NCBI GenBank assembly: GCA_034437895.1
Contig: DAOTTO010000228.1
Coordinates: 1-27,518 of the forward strand
DNA length: 27,518 nt
Direction of reading: 5' to 3'
Origin: JANRLJ01 sp034437895
GTDB lineage: Bacteria > Chloroflexota > Anaerolineae > Aggregatilineales > Phototrophicaceae
Part shown: positions 1 to 8,404 of the stretch, one piece after another
Numbering within the stretch: the first letter of the stretch is position 1
Layout of the letters: each line of letters begins with the position of its first letter
The notes under the pieces: model-generated
Seen by the model: only the letters and a program-made list of their open reading frames with translations
Told to the model about the DNA's origin: nothing
Database searches by the model: none
Position numbers and translations under genes: made by a program

Positions 1-717
1 ATTTTGATTAAGATATGCCAACCAATCGAGACAGTCTTGCCACTTTTTACCAAGCGCATCATCAGCGGGATCCACCGTCCCAATCGCCTCAGCTTCACTC
101 AAAAAGCCGTTGATATAGCTTGGGATGTCATCCCACCACTGCTGCATCCACAATATCATCAAATCATCTGGCAGATCATGAACCGCGTTCAGGAGCGAAA
201 AATCCGCCAACGTTTCACGAATTGCGAGGCCTTCATATTCAGTAAACAGCCGTACCGCCGGATCATTTTCTGCCACCATCTGCACGAGCGCATTTTCAAT
301 CGCTTCATCTAGCAAAATCGCCGCGTCGGTTTCGTCTAGGACGACAAAATCAGGATCGACACCCGCTTGCGCTGCGTTGGCGCGAAGCAAAGTGGCGCAA
401 AGGCCATGAATAGTGTCAATGCGGGCGCTGTCCATCGCAGTAAGCAATTGTGACCAGCGCAGATTCTCTGTTTCTTCCAGTGCAGATTGTAGACGTTCCG
501 TGAGTGACAAGCGCACGCGATCTCGCATTTCTCCGGCGGCCTTTTTGGTAAAAGTGATCGCCACCAGCGCGTTCAATGACCAATCAGGGTTGCGTTCCAG
601 CAGCGCGAGATACCGCTCGACCAATACGCGAGTCTTGCCGCTGCCCGCTCCGGCGATGACAATGACATTTTGATCGTGGGTGTAAACAGCGTCATGTTGG
701 TCAGAAGTAAAATTCAT
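1..717 (-). CDS. addA: AddA-like UvrD/RecB-family helicase-nuclease, N-terminal part (cut by window edge)
   Basis: The reading frame runs open from an ATG at 717 down to base 1, so only the first 239 residues are present. They contain the superfamily 1 helicase hallmarks: a Q-motif-like start (SDQHDAV, residues 5-11), Walker A AGAGSGKT (22-29, Lys28), motif Ia ITFTKKAAGEM, and IDTIHGLC further on. This is the usual start of AddA/RecB/PcrA-type ATP-dependent 3'-5' helicases. The preceding gene on the same strand is the AddB-like nuclease, ending 49 nt upstream, which makes AddA the best call; AddAB resects double-strand breaks for RecA. The C-terminal nuclease domain that would confirm AddA over a plain UvrD helicase lies outside the window. 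The ribosome-binding site before the ATG is weak (GAAAG). Confidence 0.85.
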   Translation of the reverse strand, partial: MNFTSDQHDAVYTHDQNVIVIAGAGSGKTRVLVERYLALLERNPDWSLNALVAITFTKKAAGEMRDRVRLSLTERLQSALEETENLRWSQLLTAMDSARIDTIHGLCATLLRANAAQAGVDPDFVVLDETDAAILLDEAIENALVQMVAENDPAVRLFTEYEGLAIRETLADFSLLNAVHDLPDDLMILWMQQWWDDIPSYINGFLSEAEAIGTVDPADDALGKKWQDCLDWLAYLNQN

Positions 718-766
718 AAGTGGCTTTCGATATAAAATGAAAAATCGCTCTCAAATGCAAATTGGG

Positions 767-3700
767 TTAATCGCGCTTTTTCCGGCTCATAATGCTCATC
801 CGGCAAAGCTGGCTGAATTCGCAGTAACGCACACATTTGCCCTCCTGCAATTTATTAGCGTGGGTGGCGAAGTCCCCCGCCCGGCCTTGCGCCAGATAGC
901 GTGTGAGATGCGCCCGGCCTTGTTCGAGTGCTTCCTGCCCAATCGAGTCGTCCAGATGCAAATCCCCGCTGATTTTGCTATTGCTCACATGCCAGAAAAG
1001 GCCACCCGCCACTTCTTCTGGTGCATCAGGATCACTTTTCAGCAGCGTTTCTGAAGCCAACGCATAAACCATCATCTGAAAATTACGCCCTTCGCTAATT
1101 TCAGAAATAGGAATCGTGGTGCTGCCTGTTTTGTAGTCGATAATGATGGCGCGATTTTCGGCGCGGTCAATCCGGTCAATATAGCCGCGCACTTGTAGCG
1201 CTTCGCCATCATCTAACGCAATCGTCACAATCTGATCTTCATCCATACCAAAGGGGGCTTCCAATTGATACGGGACACGGGGAATATGCCCAAATTTTTT
1301 GTTGATGGGGCTATCCGCACTAAAATCCACTCGGACGAGTGATTCCAGCTTTCGCAACAATATCGCTTGTTCCTGCGTCCAAAGTGCATCCGCCCGAAAA
1401 CCAATTTTCTCTGGTGCGGCGTTGAAAACATCATGCGCGACTGTACGCAGTGTGCGGAGCGCATCTTCAATATGATCGGGGGTGATCGTGATGCCCTGCC
1501 GCAGGAAATGCGCGTAAGTCTTTTCTAAAATTTCATGATTAAGCGTCCCGCGTTGGGCGGCATCCATACCTTCTTCTGGCTCTTTAATTGCCTCTAGCTT
1601 AAGTAAGCGTTTGGCGAAATAGCGAAATCCACATACCCCATAATCATTAAGCTGTGATGCACTCCAGACTTTCCCCGTACCTAATTGCCCGGCAGCGTAT
1701 TCAACTAAGCGGTTGTCTTGCAAGCGCCCACTATAAAGATCATATGGATTAGTAGAAATACGACCTGCTTCAATTAAACGTCCCCTGCGGATACCCGCCC
1801 AATAAGGCGTTTTAGTGAGCAGCCAATTATATAATCCGGCTTCCGTAGGCTTGACTAAATCAAACGGCACATTGAATCCAGCGGATACCGTTAAGACAGC
1901 CTCATCCAGTGTGGCGACTTCCGCTGCTGGCACGACCTGCCCTACGCGCAAACGATCACGCTGAATCAAGTCGGCACTGTTTGTAAAAGCAATTGTAACC
2001 GCCCGCCAAAAAACACTCTCAACCCATCGCTTGCCCTCTTGCACAGTAGAACGAGAAAGCGTCAGCGACTCACGGGGTAAGCAAATTAACTCGTAGAAAA
2101 GACCATCATCAGCGGCACGCTCGGCTTGTGTTTTCAGCCTAATCCCACGCGCTCGTAAGGCACGGCGTTCACTATCCAAATAAAGCGGGTCTTCAGGAAT
2201 TTGCTGTGGGAAAATCCCTTCGGATAGGCCGACAATAAATACATGCTTATGCGGCAGGCCACGCGCATCTGTTGCCGTCGTCACCAACACCCTTCCAGAG
2301 CGATTCGGATGCGAATCCACTGTCGCGCTGGCAACGGCAGCCAATAAATCCGTCGCAAAGGCTGCCCATTCTAAGGAGATGTCTTCCGCCGCATTCTCCA
2401 ATGAACGCAGCAACTCCCGCGAGGTGAGTAAGCCGCGCAAAACATGCTTGAATGCTTGGATCGCCCCCAAATCACGAGTCACAATGTCGCTTCCCGCGGC
2501 GCTATCCCGCAGCCGAGCGATCATATCAACCGAATATCCGCCCTGCTCAATCTCGAATTCTTCCGACGGCAAATCAGCATCACGATTAGATTCTTGATCC
2601 TCTCCCATGAGTCGCTCTAACCAGCGGATATATCCGGCAACCGTTTCAAATTCCGGCGGAGTCACTGCTTTAAAGAATGTATCCAAATCTGCTATCAAGA
2701 ACTCGGCTTCATCAACCGTCAGCAGCGGTAGTTCTTCCGCACTTTCGTCTTCGTTGAATTTGCCCCGGCTGGCCTGCGCGATAGCATCCAACCACATATT
2801 GCGCCCACCCATAACGTGATGTTGAAGGCTGATTTTTTCCAGCAGCGCGACCTGCGAATCGGTCAGCGCGGGGATAGCAAAATAAGGAGAACGAAGCGCA
2901 TCCAAGACATCTCGCCGCCGAAAATCGCGCTCATGTAGACTAATGAGGCTTAATAACGCGACAACGGCTGGATTTTCTAACAGCGGATCGCCATAATGAG
3001 AGACAAGCGGCAGTTTATAGGCTTTGCCATAAGCGGCGAAATAGGCTTGATAGCGTGACCAATCACGCAGGGCGATTAAAATATCATCCGGCGCACAGCC
3101 ATCCAACAAAAGCCGCTTCACCTTTCGCAGCACAGAAGCCACTTCCGAGGCCGGATCCGGCGCTTCGATCAAGTGAAGGCCGCCGCTGCTTGGCATAGGC
3201 TGGACTTTGGGCAAAAAGACCTCATCAACCAACCGCTGCAAATCATAATGACGCTCGGCGTCGGCATGACGGATATATTGGGTCTCTACCGCCGGAAACC
3301 GTTCCTCAAACAGCCGTTTTGTTTCTTCAAACCGCCGCCCAACAATCGTTTCGCGTCCGGGAACTGTCGTCAGAGTAACCGTGCTGTCAATTGCACGATC
3401 AGCGAGTAAGGCCAATAAATCAGCTTGCACCGGAGTGAATTGATCGAAGCCATCCACGAGCAGCAGCGTTAAATCGCCTGCGAGGTCGCGGTTGTTCACG
3501 AGGGCTTCCACCGCCAGCCAGCCCTGCCCCTCTTTATCGACCAGATTATACCGGCGCAGTTTATCCTGATACCCGGCATAAATCAGCGCGAGTTCACGGT
3601 CTTTAGAAGTTCTACCTGCTAAAGCAAATTCATCAGGGTAAACCCGATTCTGCTTTAGTTCATAGATAAATTCCGCCACGATACGGACGAAACCGGGTGT

Positions 3701-4051
3701 ATGCGCGATTCCGCCAAACACAGAAATCTCATCCATCCAATACAAATCATCAATCACACGGCGCAGAACACCATAACGCGCCGTATCGGTTAAATGGCGT
3801 GGGGGCTGCCCTGCACCATCCAAAAGGCGTTGATACAAATCATAAAAATTAAAAAATTCGACATTAAAATAAATTTTTCTCGCTGGGTTCCATTCAATTA
3901 AGCGGTGACGGAAAGCATCTTCTTGGCGTTTGCTCGCCAGCAGCACCCAAACCCGCGCAAAAGGCTGTGCTTCTAGCGTGGAAATCAATTGAGTCAGCGC
4001 AACTTCTGTCTTGCCAGCGCCAACCGGGGCAAGGACGATCCGTGCAGACAT
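767..4051 (-). CDS. addB: AddB-like ATP-dependent nuclease subunit (PD-(D/E)XK, Fe-S type)
   Basis: This 1094-residue protein has the AddB architecture. It starts with Walker A APVGAGKT (residues 7-14), continues through a helicase-like body without the other clear helicase motifs, and ends in a RecB-type nuclease domain. In that domain RGTLNHEI supplies the conserved His region and YIDRIDR...IIDYKTG carries the catalytic Asp972-x-Lys974. Four cysteines (807, 1073, 1077, 1083) are placed like the Fe-S staple of AddB: one Cys before the nuclease and three after it. The last three are spaced C-x3-C-x5-C, where the Bacillus form is C-x2-C-x5-C as I recall it. The ATG at 4051 lies 3 nt after the hydrolase stop and is preceded by GAGAGGGG. 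Expected partner: AddA, immediately downstream. Confidence 0.9.
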   Translation of the reverse strand: MSARIVLAPVGAGKTEVALTQLISTLEAQPFARVWVLLASKRQEDAFRHRLIEWNPARKIYFNVEFFNFYDLYQRLLDGAGQPPRHLTDTARYGVLRRVIDDLYWMDEISVFGGIAHTPGFVRIVAEFIYELKQNRVYPDEFALAGRTSKDRELALIYAGYQDKLRRYNLVDKEGQGWLAVEALVNNRDLAGDLTLLLVDGFDQFTPVQADLLALLADRAIDSTVTLTTVPGRETIVGRRFEETKRLFEERFPAVETQYIRHADAERHYDLQRLVDEVFLPKVQPMPSSGGLHLIEAPDPASEVASVLRKVKRLLLDGCAPDDILIALRDWSRYQAYFAAYGKAYKLPLVSHYGDPLLENPAVVALLSLISLHERDFRRRDVLDALRSPYFAIPALTDSQVALLEKISLQHHVMGGRNMWLDAIAQASRGKFNEDESAEELPLLTVDEAEFLIADLDTFFKAVTPPEFETVAGYIRWLERLMGEDQESNRDADLPSEEFEIEQGGYSVDMIARLRDSAAGSDIVTRDLGAIQAFKHVLRGLLTSRELLRSLENAAEDISLEWAAFATDLLAAVASATVDSHPNRSGRVLVTTATDARGLPHKHVFIVGLSEGIFPQQIPEDPLYLDSERRALRARGIRLKTQAERAADDGLFYELICLPRESLTLSRSTVQEGKRWVESVFWRAVTIAFTNSADLIQRDRLRVGQVVPAAEVATLDEAVLTVSAGFNVPFDLVKPTEAGLYNWLLTKTPYWAGIRRGRLIEAGRISTNPYDLYSGRLQDNRLVEYAAGQLGTGKVWSASQLNDYGVCGFRYFAKRLLKLEAIKEPEEGMDAAQRGTLNHEILEKTYAHFLRQGITITPDHIEDALRTLRTVAHDVFNAAPEKIGFRADALWTQEQAILLRKLESLVRVDFSADSPINKKFGHIPRVPYQLEAPFGMDEDQIVTIALDDGEALQVRGYIDRIDRAENRAIIIDYKTGSTTIPISEISEGRNFQMMVYALASETLLKSDPDAPEEVAGGLFWHVSNSKISGDLHLDDSIGQEALEQGRAHLTRYLAQGRAGDFATHANKLQEGKCVRYCEFSQLCRMSIMSRKKRD

Positions 4052-4054
4052 GGG

Positions 4055-5005
4055 TTAATCCCCTCTCAAGTAAGTCGCCAAAAATGCCAAAACGCGCTGG
4101 GCGTATTCAGTAGGATTACACTGCATCAAGCCGCCATGCCCTCCACCGGGTACGAGATAAAGCACTTTAGGCTCACCTGCTGCTCCATACAAGCGTTCTG
4201 CGTGACTTACCGGGATGGTAGAATCAGCCATGCCGTGCATGATGAAGATTGGACGCGGCGCGATGTCGGCGATCACATCAATCGGGCGCACCGCATATAA
4301 ATTTTCGCCGGATTGCAAACCCGTCCATTGGATAATCAAATCGCCAAAGGGGAAGCGCGGCAGGCTGCTTACATTACGTATACCATCCGCAACCACGTCA
4401 GAAAATGCACCATACGCGCCATCAACTATCAGCACCCGTGCTTGGGGAATTTCTGCCATCGCCAAGATCGCCGTTGCCCCGCCCATCGACGCGCCATACA
4501 GACCAATACGCTCTGAATTGACTTCTGTCTGCTGCGTTAGCCACGCGAAGGCCGCTTGGACATCTTGGACTTCGAGCAGCCCCATTGTGGTTACACGCCC
4601 TTCGCTCGTGCCGTGATTACGTGAATCAAATATCAACACTCCGTAACCTGCATTGAGAAAAATGGGCAGCTCAGCCAGAAAATGGGTGCGGTTGCTGCCA
4701 TGACCGTGAATGAAAATCAGGCTTGCGCCGTCTGTATAAGGAGCAGGAGGAATATACCAACCGTCTAAACGCAGCCCATCCTGTGTTGTAAATGCAGCAT
4801 CTTCCCAAGTCTCAACACCTAAAGTTAAAAGTGCAGCGGGATCAGAGGGTCGATGCACTGGATAGGCAAGAGAATAGGCTTGGATAATCGACAAACCACC
4901 CAACGCCATCAGCAGGCCAATAGATAGCGCTGTAATGCTAAACATTATCATATTTCGCGTATAGCGCCAGCGACTTTTCCTGCTACCCACTCCCCAAAAA
5001 CGCAT
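4055..5005 (-). CDS. Membrane-anchored alpha/beta hydrolase
   Basis: This is a 316-residue alpha/beta-hydrolase fold protein. A basic N-terminus (residues 1-18) is followed by one hydrophobic segment (about 20-45), so the catalytic domain is probably outside the membrane. Visible catalytic parts are HGHGSNR (oxyanion region, 100-106), the nucleophile elbow GASMGG (Ser173), Asp261 in HGMADSTIP and His290 in GGGHGG. The pattern fits the esterase/thioesterase/dienelactone-hydrolase-like group; substrate unknown. The gene starts 2 nt after the NERD-like gene and ends 3 nt before addB, so it is translated within the recombination operon. A link to DNA repair is not obvious and may be coincidental. 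An alternative ATG at residue 19 would remove the basic leader but keep the membrane segment. Confidence 0.85.
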   Translation of the reverse strand: MRFWGVGSRKSRWRYTRNMIMFSITALSIGLLMALGGLSIIQAYSLAYPVHRPSDPAALLTLGVETWEDAAFTTQDGLRLDGWYIPPAPYTDGASLIFIHGHGSNRTHFLAELPIFLNAGYGVLIFDSRNHGTSEGRVTTMGLLEVQDVQAAFAWLTQQTEVNSERIGLYGASMGGATAILAMAEIPQARVLIVDGAYGAFSDVVADGIRNVSSLPRFPFGDLIIQWTGLQSGENLYAVRPIDVIADIAPRPIFIMHGMADSTIPVSHAERLYGAAGEPKVLYLVPGGGHGGLMQCNPTEYAQRVLAFLATYLRGD

Positions 5006-5007
5006 CT

Positions 5008-5745
5008 CTACTTCGTTTGCAGAAGTTTATTGAGTGCCGTGGTGGTTGGCGTATCGATCCGTTCTTTGGCTAAATAATCGCCTTGTAAACGTGTAAAAAG
5101 CGATGTCAAATGCGTGGGCGGTACTACTGGGTCTTTGACTTGTAACCGCACTACAGGGTCGGGGTAGATAAAGACAATCACCCCAAAAACCGGCACACGC
5201 TCTAGCTGATTCGCCGTTAGGAATTCACGCAGGCTTTTGATGTCGTCTACGGCTTGTTGGGTGGGGTTGGGGCGCAGCGGAACGCCACCGGGACCGCCTT
5301 TCAGCCAACCAGCCGCCTCATTAAAATACGCCCCTTTATGGGTGAGGATGCGGAAAACCAACGCACCCGCTGGTCCCACCAGCACCCCATCAATATAACC
5401 CAACCCACTCTTATTCACATTCGTAAAAAAGGTGTAACGGTCATCCAGATAACGGCTGAGTTCCCGACCTGTTTGCACCGCGTCGGTATTTTCTGTCCGC
5501 AGCGTCAGCGCCCGAATAATGATACCTGCACCCGCAAATGCTACTAAGATGCCCAAGATAAAGGCGCTGTTACGTGCGAAAAGATAGGTCGCGTAACCGC
5601 TGCTTTCTGGCGCAGTCCAAGGAAAAACAAATAACGCAACACCCACTAGTGCGAGAAATACACCAGCAGCAACGATGACACTCGCTAAAACGAGCATATT
5701 ACGTGACCGACGAACCAGCGGACGCGCCGGCGAGACAACCTTCAT
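5008..5745 (-). CDS. Two-TM protein with a NERD-like (nuclease-related) domain lacking the usual Glu-x-Lys
   Basis: This 245-residue protein has two predicted membrane helices (about 18-42 and 60-80) and a cytoplasmic region that matches the NERD pattern: GRELSRYL (93-100), GYIDGVLVGPAGALVF (116-131), then THKGAYF. In typical NERD domains the strand before the Gly carries Glu-x-Lys as part of the nuclease-like active site. Here the aligned residues read Arg132-Ile-Leu134, while the preceding Asp119 is retained. It may therefore be a binding or scaffold protein instead of a nuclease. It lies 26 nt after the response regulator and 2 nt before the hydrolase. The family call comes from the motif pattern only; HMM support is needed. 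Its ribosome-binding site AAGGA is somewhat distant from the ATG. Confidence 0.6.
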   Translation of the reverse strand: MKVVSPARPLVRRSRNMLVLASVIVAAGVFLALVGVALFVFPWTAPESSGYATYLFARNSAFILGILVAFAGAGIIIRALTLRTENTDAVQTGRELSRYLDDRYTFFTNVNKSGLGYIDGVLVGPAGALVFRILTHKGAYFNEAAGWLKGGPGGVPLRPNPTQQAVDDIKSLREFLTANQLERVPVFGVIVFIYPDPVVRLQVKDPVVPPTHLTSLFTRLQGDYLAKERIDTPTTTALNKLLQTK

Positions 5746-5771
5746 AACGGGTTTGTCCTTCTATGATAAGG

Positions 5772-6236
5772 TTAGGATTTCTTGTCGCCATCCAAAGATT
5801 TGGCGACAGGAGCGGGAGCAACCACCGTCGCACGACGACGCGCAATCGTATCTTCTAATAAATTTTGCAGTTCGTTAAATTTGGGCAGCGGCTTATAGAC
5901 CAATTTATCCGCGCCAGCCGTCTTAATAACGGCTCTTTCTTCTTCGGGTGTTAGTTTATACGCCGTCGTCAAGACAATGGCGACATTACCCAAAATCCGA
6001 CTATGGCGCAGACGCTCCCCTACGGCGGGGCCGTTAATGTCACCTGGCAAGCGAATATCTAATAAAGCCAATTCTGGCAATTCACCCTGGAAGCGCCCAT
6101 GATCGACATCATCAATCCAAGCAACAGCTTCCTCACCATCAACGAAAGCCACCCCCTCGATTCCCCAAATGCCGAACATCGCAAGCAGCACTTCGTAAAT
6201 ATCTGGCTCGTCTTCAACAACCATCCACGTTGACAA
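5772..6236 (-). CDS. Single-domain response regulator, head of the AddAB operon
   Basis: This is a receiver domain without any DNA-binding output domain. Acidic pocket residues are in VVEDEPD, the phospho-acceptor is the Asp in LLDIRLPG (residue 60 from the chosen start), and the conserved Lys is in YKPLP. A short Ala/Pro/Lys tail follows. I prefer the TTG at 6236 (peptide begins L/M-STWMVVEDE): it aligns with the start of the paralogue at 6523 and has AAAGG about 10 nt upstream. A GTG at 6296 would add 20 residues; it coincides with the predicted transcription start of the extended -10 at 6303-6311, so that form would be leaderless. It is co-oriented with, and 26 nt from, the NERD-like gene. 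Partner kinase unknown; the HK at 6936 is the nearest candidate. Confidence 0.85.
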   Translation of the reverse strand: MSTWMVVEDEPDIYEVLLAMFGIWGIEGVAFVDGEEAVAWIDDVDHGRFQGELPELALLDIRLPGDINGPAVGERLRHSRILGNVAIVLTTAYKLTPEEERAVIKTAGADKLVYKPLPKFNELQNLLEDTIARRRATVVAPAPVAKSLDGDKKS

Positions 6237-6302
6237 GATGAATCTGCCTTTCTCAGGAACTTCGATAACCTGCGTATGATTTCTGTTATCCTTCACAGCC
6301 CT

Positions 6303-6311
6303 ATTCTAACA
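6303..6311 (-). promoter_or_regulatory. Extended -10 promoter for the response regulator/AddAB operon
   Basis: On the minus strand the sequence reads TGTTAGAAT, a TGn-extended -10 with one mismatch to TATAAT. A T-rich TTTTTG lies 17 bp upstream as a weak -35. The predicted start of transcription is near 6296. No other promoter is evident between the five genes. Confidence 0.45.
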
Positions 6312-6416
6312 CATCCCTTACGCCACAAAAATAATCTTATTACGAATTTTTCGCAAACGAATAGGACGATCTCGTCAGAACGGACAAAACTATAGGCTGA
6401 TTAAGCCAAAGCGCGG

Positions 6417-6422
6417 TATACT
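6417..6422 (+). promoter_or_regulatory. Possible -10 box for the second regulator/kinase pair
   Basis: TATACT matches the -10 consensus at five of six positions. The -35 region is poor, so this is a weak candidate. It would give a leader of about 95 nt before the TTG start at 6523. Confidence 0.25.
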
Positions 6423-6522
6423 TTAAAGATGTTTTGCGTTAGCTTGATGTAAAAGTAGGCTAAAAACGCAGCGATGACTAAACTAGACTTCACAAACAGA
6501 ACAGAGACGGAGGGGGCGAGAC

Positions 6523-6930
6523 TTGAACTGGTTAATCGCCGAAGATGAGGCGGACATCCGCAACTTGGTCGCTATGATGTGCCAAGTCTGGGGGCATACC
6601 CCGATGACATTTGAAAATGGACAAAAAGCCTGGGACTGGTTAGATATTATCGATTCCGGGCAGTATAAAGGCGTAATGCCGGATTTTGCCCTCATGGATA
6701 TTCGAATGCCCGGCAAGCGCGGCAATGAAATCGCCCAACGGATACGCCGCACACGCGGTCTTTCGGGGATACCGATTGTGTTGATGACAGCTTTTGTGCT
6801 GTCCGAAGACGAAATGCAGCGGATGCGTACAGAATTTGGCGTGGATTATGTTATCAATAAACCTCTGCCAGATTTTGAGCGCCTACGGACAATTTTGCAC
6901 GATATTATTGCCAACAAAGCGAGGGCTTAA
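6523..6930 (+). CDS. Single-domain response regulator, paralogue of the one at 5772-6236
   Basis: This 135-residue receiver domain has acidic residues in IAEDEAD, phospho-acceptor Asp59 in LMDIRMPG and the conserved Lys in NKPLP. It has no output domain. The start is TTG with a strong AGGGGG about 7 nt upstream. It aligns end to end with the minus-strand regulator at 5772-6236. Shared features are the Trp at the start, W-[IL]-D..D.G.[FY].G..P..AL.DIR.PG and KPLP; by eye about 25 of the first 60 aligned residues are identical. It is followed 5 nt later by a histidine kinase, so the two probably form a cognate pair, with the regulator acting by protein contact. Confidence 0.9.
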   Translation: MNWLIAEDEADIRNLVAMMCQVWGHTPMTFENGQKAWDWLDIIDSGQYKGVMPDFALMDIRMPGKRGNEIAQRIRRTRGLSGIPIVLMTAFVLSEDEMQRMRTEFGVDYVINKPLPDFERLRTILHDIIANKARA

Positions 6931-6935
6931 GTCTG

Positions 6936-8243
6936 ATGGACAATCCGTCCACCCCACCCTCTAACGCAGGCGAGATCAGCAGTTTAATTAGCCGCGTCAA
7001 CCAGCTTGGTGCCGCCACAGAGCGCCTTTTTAGCCGCCTTTATACGGGACTGAACCGCCGTTCACAAACTGCTAACGACGAAGAGATGACCGCACGCCAG
7101 CGCCGACGCGAAGAACTTCAACGCAAAATCGAAGGTGCGAAGCAGATCAGCGCACAAAATAGACTGCTTAAAACTTCGATTCAAGAAAAAGACCTGATCG
7201 TTGACCAATTAAAAGGGATACTTTCTGGTCTTGATCTAGGAATCATCATGCAGGATAACGAAGGGCGCATCGTCTTTTTCAATAAATCCGCCCGCGACCT
7301 GCTCGGCAGTCAGAAAAATTTTTGGGAAACCGAACTGGGCAGCCTGTTTGATACTTACCGCGATGTGACCCGCACTGAATCTGAGATGGTTCCATTAGGC
7401 GATCCTACACGCATTCAGGTCAACAACCGTATCGTCGGCGCACAACTCGCAGCAGTATCCAACGACGATGGGGATCGCTTAGGGACGATGATTGTCCTGC
7501 GTGATGTCACCCGCGACGCGCTGGCAGATCGCCTTAAAGATCAATTTGTGACTGCGATCAGCCATGAATTAAAAACACCCATGACGGTCATCAAAGGCAT
7601 GAGCGAAGTACTTGCCAGCCAACCCGAAGGCGCAGCGCCCAACCGCCGCTTGCTGGAAACGCTCACGCGCAATGTGGATATTCTTGATCGCATGGTGGTA
7701 GAACTGCTCGATATTTCCGAGATGGGTGCTGGTACATTCGATGTCCGTCAGGATAATTTGGAGGTTGAATCACTCATCTGGAGTATAGTCAACGGCGCGG
7801 CACCGGAAATCAAAAAGAATAAACTGTTCATTATGGTGATGACCCGCGACCTCAGCCGCCTCATCGTTTCCGGTGACGATCAACGCTTACGTTGGGCGCT
7901 TGGTCATATCCTGCAAAACAGCATCCGTTATACCGAACCCAGTGGCAACATTATCATTGCTGCCGGTCTTGATGAGGATAATCCCGCTTATATCACCGTA
8001 GATGTGATAGATAATGGTGTAGGGATTTCAGAAAAAGACCTCCCCCATATTTTTGAGCGTTTTTACCGAGGCGAGCCACGTACACTATCAGGCAAACTGC
8101 TAGACCCACGCGGCTTAGGTCAAGGATTATTCGTCGCCCGAACTGTTGCCGAAGCACATGGCGGTTATTTGCGCGTCCAAAGTGAGCAGGGGCGCGGTAG
8201 CATCTTCACCTTATCGCTTCCGGCTGTAAACCGCACCAATTGA
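6936..8243 (+). CDS. Soluble PAS-domain sensor histidine kinase
   Basis: A 435-residue kinase without membrane segments. Order of parts: a charged, coiled-coil-like region (about 45-95); a PAS domain (about 88-195, starting LKGILSGLDLGIIMQD); HisKA with the phosphorylated His210 in AISHELKTP; and an ATPase domain with N box LQNSIRYT, G1 DNGVGIS, F box HIFERFYRG and G2 GLGQGLFVA. All catalytic boxes are intact. The ATG lies 5 nt after the regulator at 6523-6930. The signal is presumably cytoplasmic and sensed by the PAS domain; target genes are not indicated by the sequence. Confidence 0.95.
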   Translation: MDNPSTPPSNAGEISSLISRVNQLGAATERLFSRLYTGLNRRSQTANDEEMTARQRRREELQRKIEGAKQISAQNRLLKTSIQEKDLIVDQLKGILSGLDLGIIMQDNEGRIVFFNKSARDLLGSQKNFWETELGSLFDTYRDVTRTESEMVPLGDPTRIQVNNRIVGAQLAAVSNDDGDRLGTMIVLRDVTRDALADRLKDQFVTAISHELKTPMTVIKGMSEVLASQPEGAAPNRRLLETLTRNVDILDRMVVELLDISEMGAGTFDVRQDNLEVESLIWSIVNGAAPEIKKNKLFIMVMTRDLSRLIVSGDDQRLRWALGHILQNSIRYTEPSGNIIIAAGLDEDNPAYITVDVIDNGVGISEKDLPHIFERFYRGEPRTLSGKLLDPRGLGQGLFVARTVAEAHGGYLRVQSEQGRGSIFTLSLPAVNRTN

Positions 8244-8252
8244 TCGAGAGTA

Positions 8253-8292
8253 GGCAATCGCCCATTAGTATGGCGCGTTTGCCCCAATTTTT
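8253..8292 (+). terminator. Possible Rho-independent terminator after the histidine kinase
   Basis: GGCAA (8253-8257) pairs with TTGCC (8279-8283) and CGCC (8259-8262) with GGCG (8272-8275), giving a bulged stem of nine pairs. A T5 run follows at about 8288-8292. The stem is imperfect, so this is a moderate call. Confidence 0.4.
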
Positions 8293-8335
8293 GGCATTTA
8301 TTGATAGTGCAGAACGATCTATTGTTTTAATTTGG

Positions 8336-8390
8336 CTTTCGTCTTTTCGCTTTCCGCTTTCAACTTTTTCCTTTCGCCTCCACCTCTACG
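8336..8390 (+). other. Polypyrimidine tract between the kinase and the branching-enzyme gene
   Basis: About 55 bases are nearly all C and T on the plus strand, with CGCTTTC-like units repeated. No open frame or clear hairpin is visible. It lies just upstream of the candidate promoter at 8408-8437. It could be a dispersed repeat fragment or an upstream promoter region; function unknown. Confidence 0.5.
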
Positions 8391-8404
8391 CGCATTGCTT
8401 TTAA

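Noticed and set aside
413..673. Plus-strand frame over the AddA gene
   Set aside because: It overlaps a clear helicase frame with Walker A on the other strand and resembles no protein.
1..6296. AddAB/NERD region as a full anti-phage defence island
   Set aside because: No toxin, restriction, abortive-infection or mobile genes are present, and AddAB is a common housekeeping repair pair. Only the unusual neighbours are kept as a finding.
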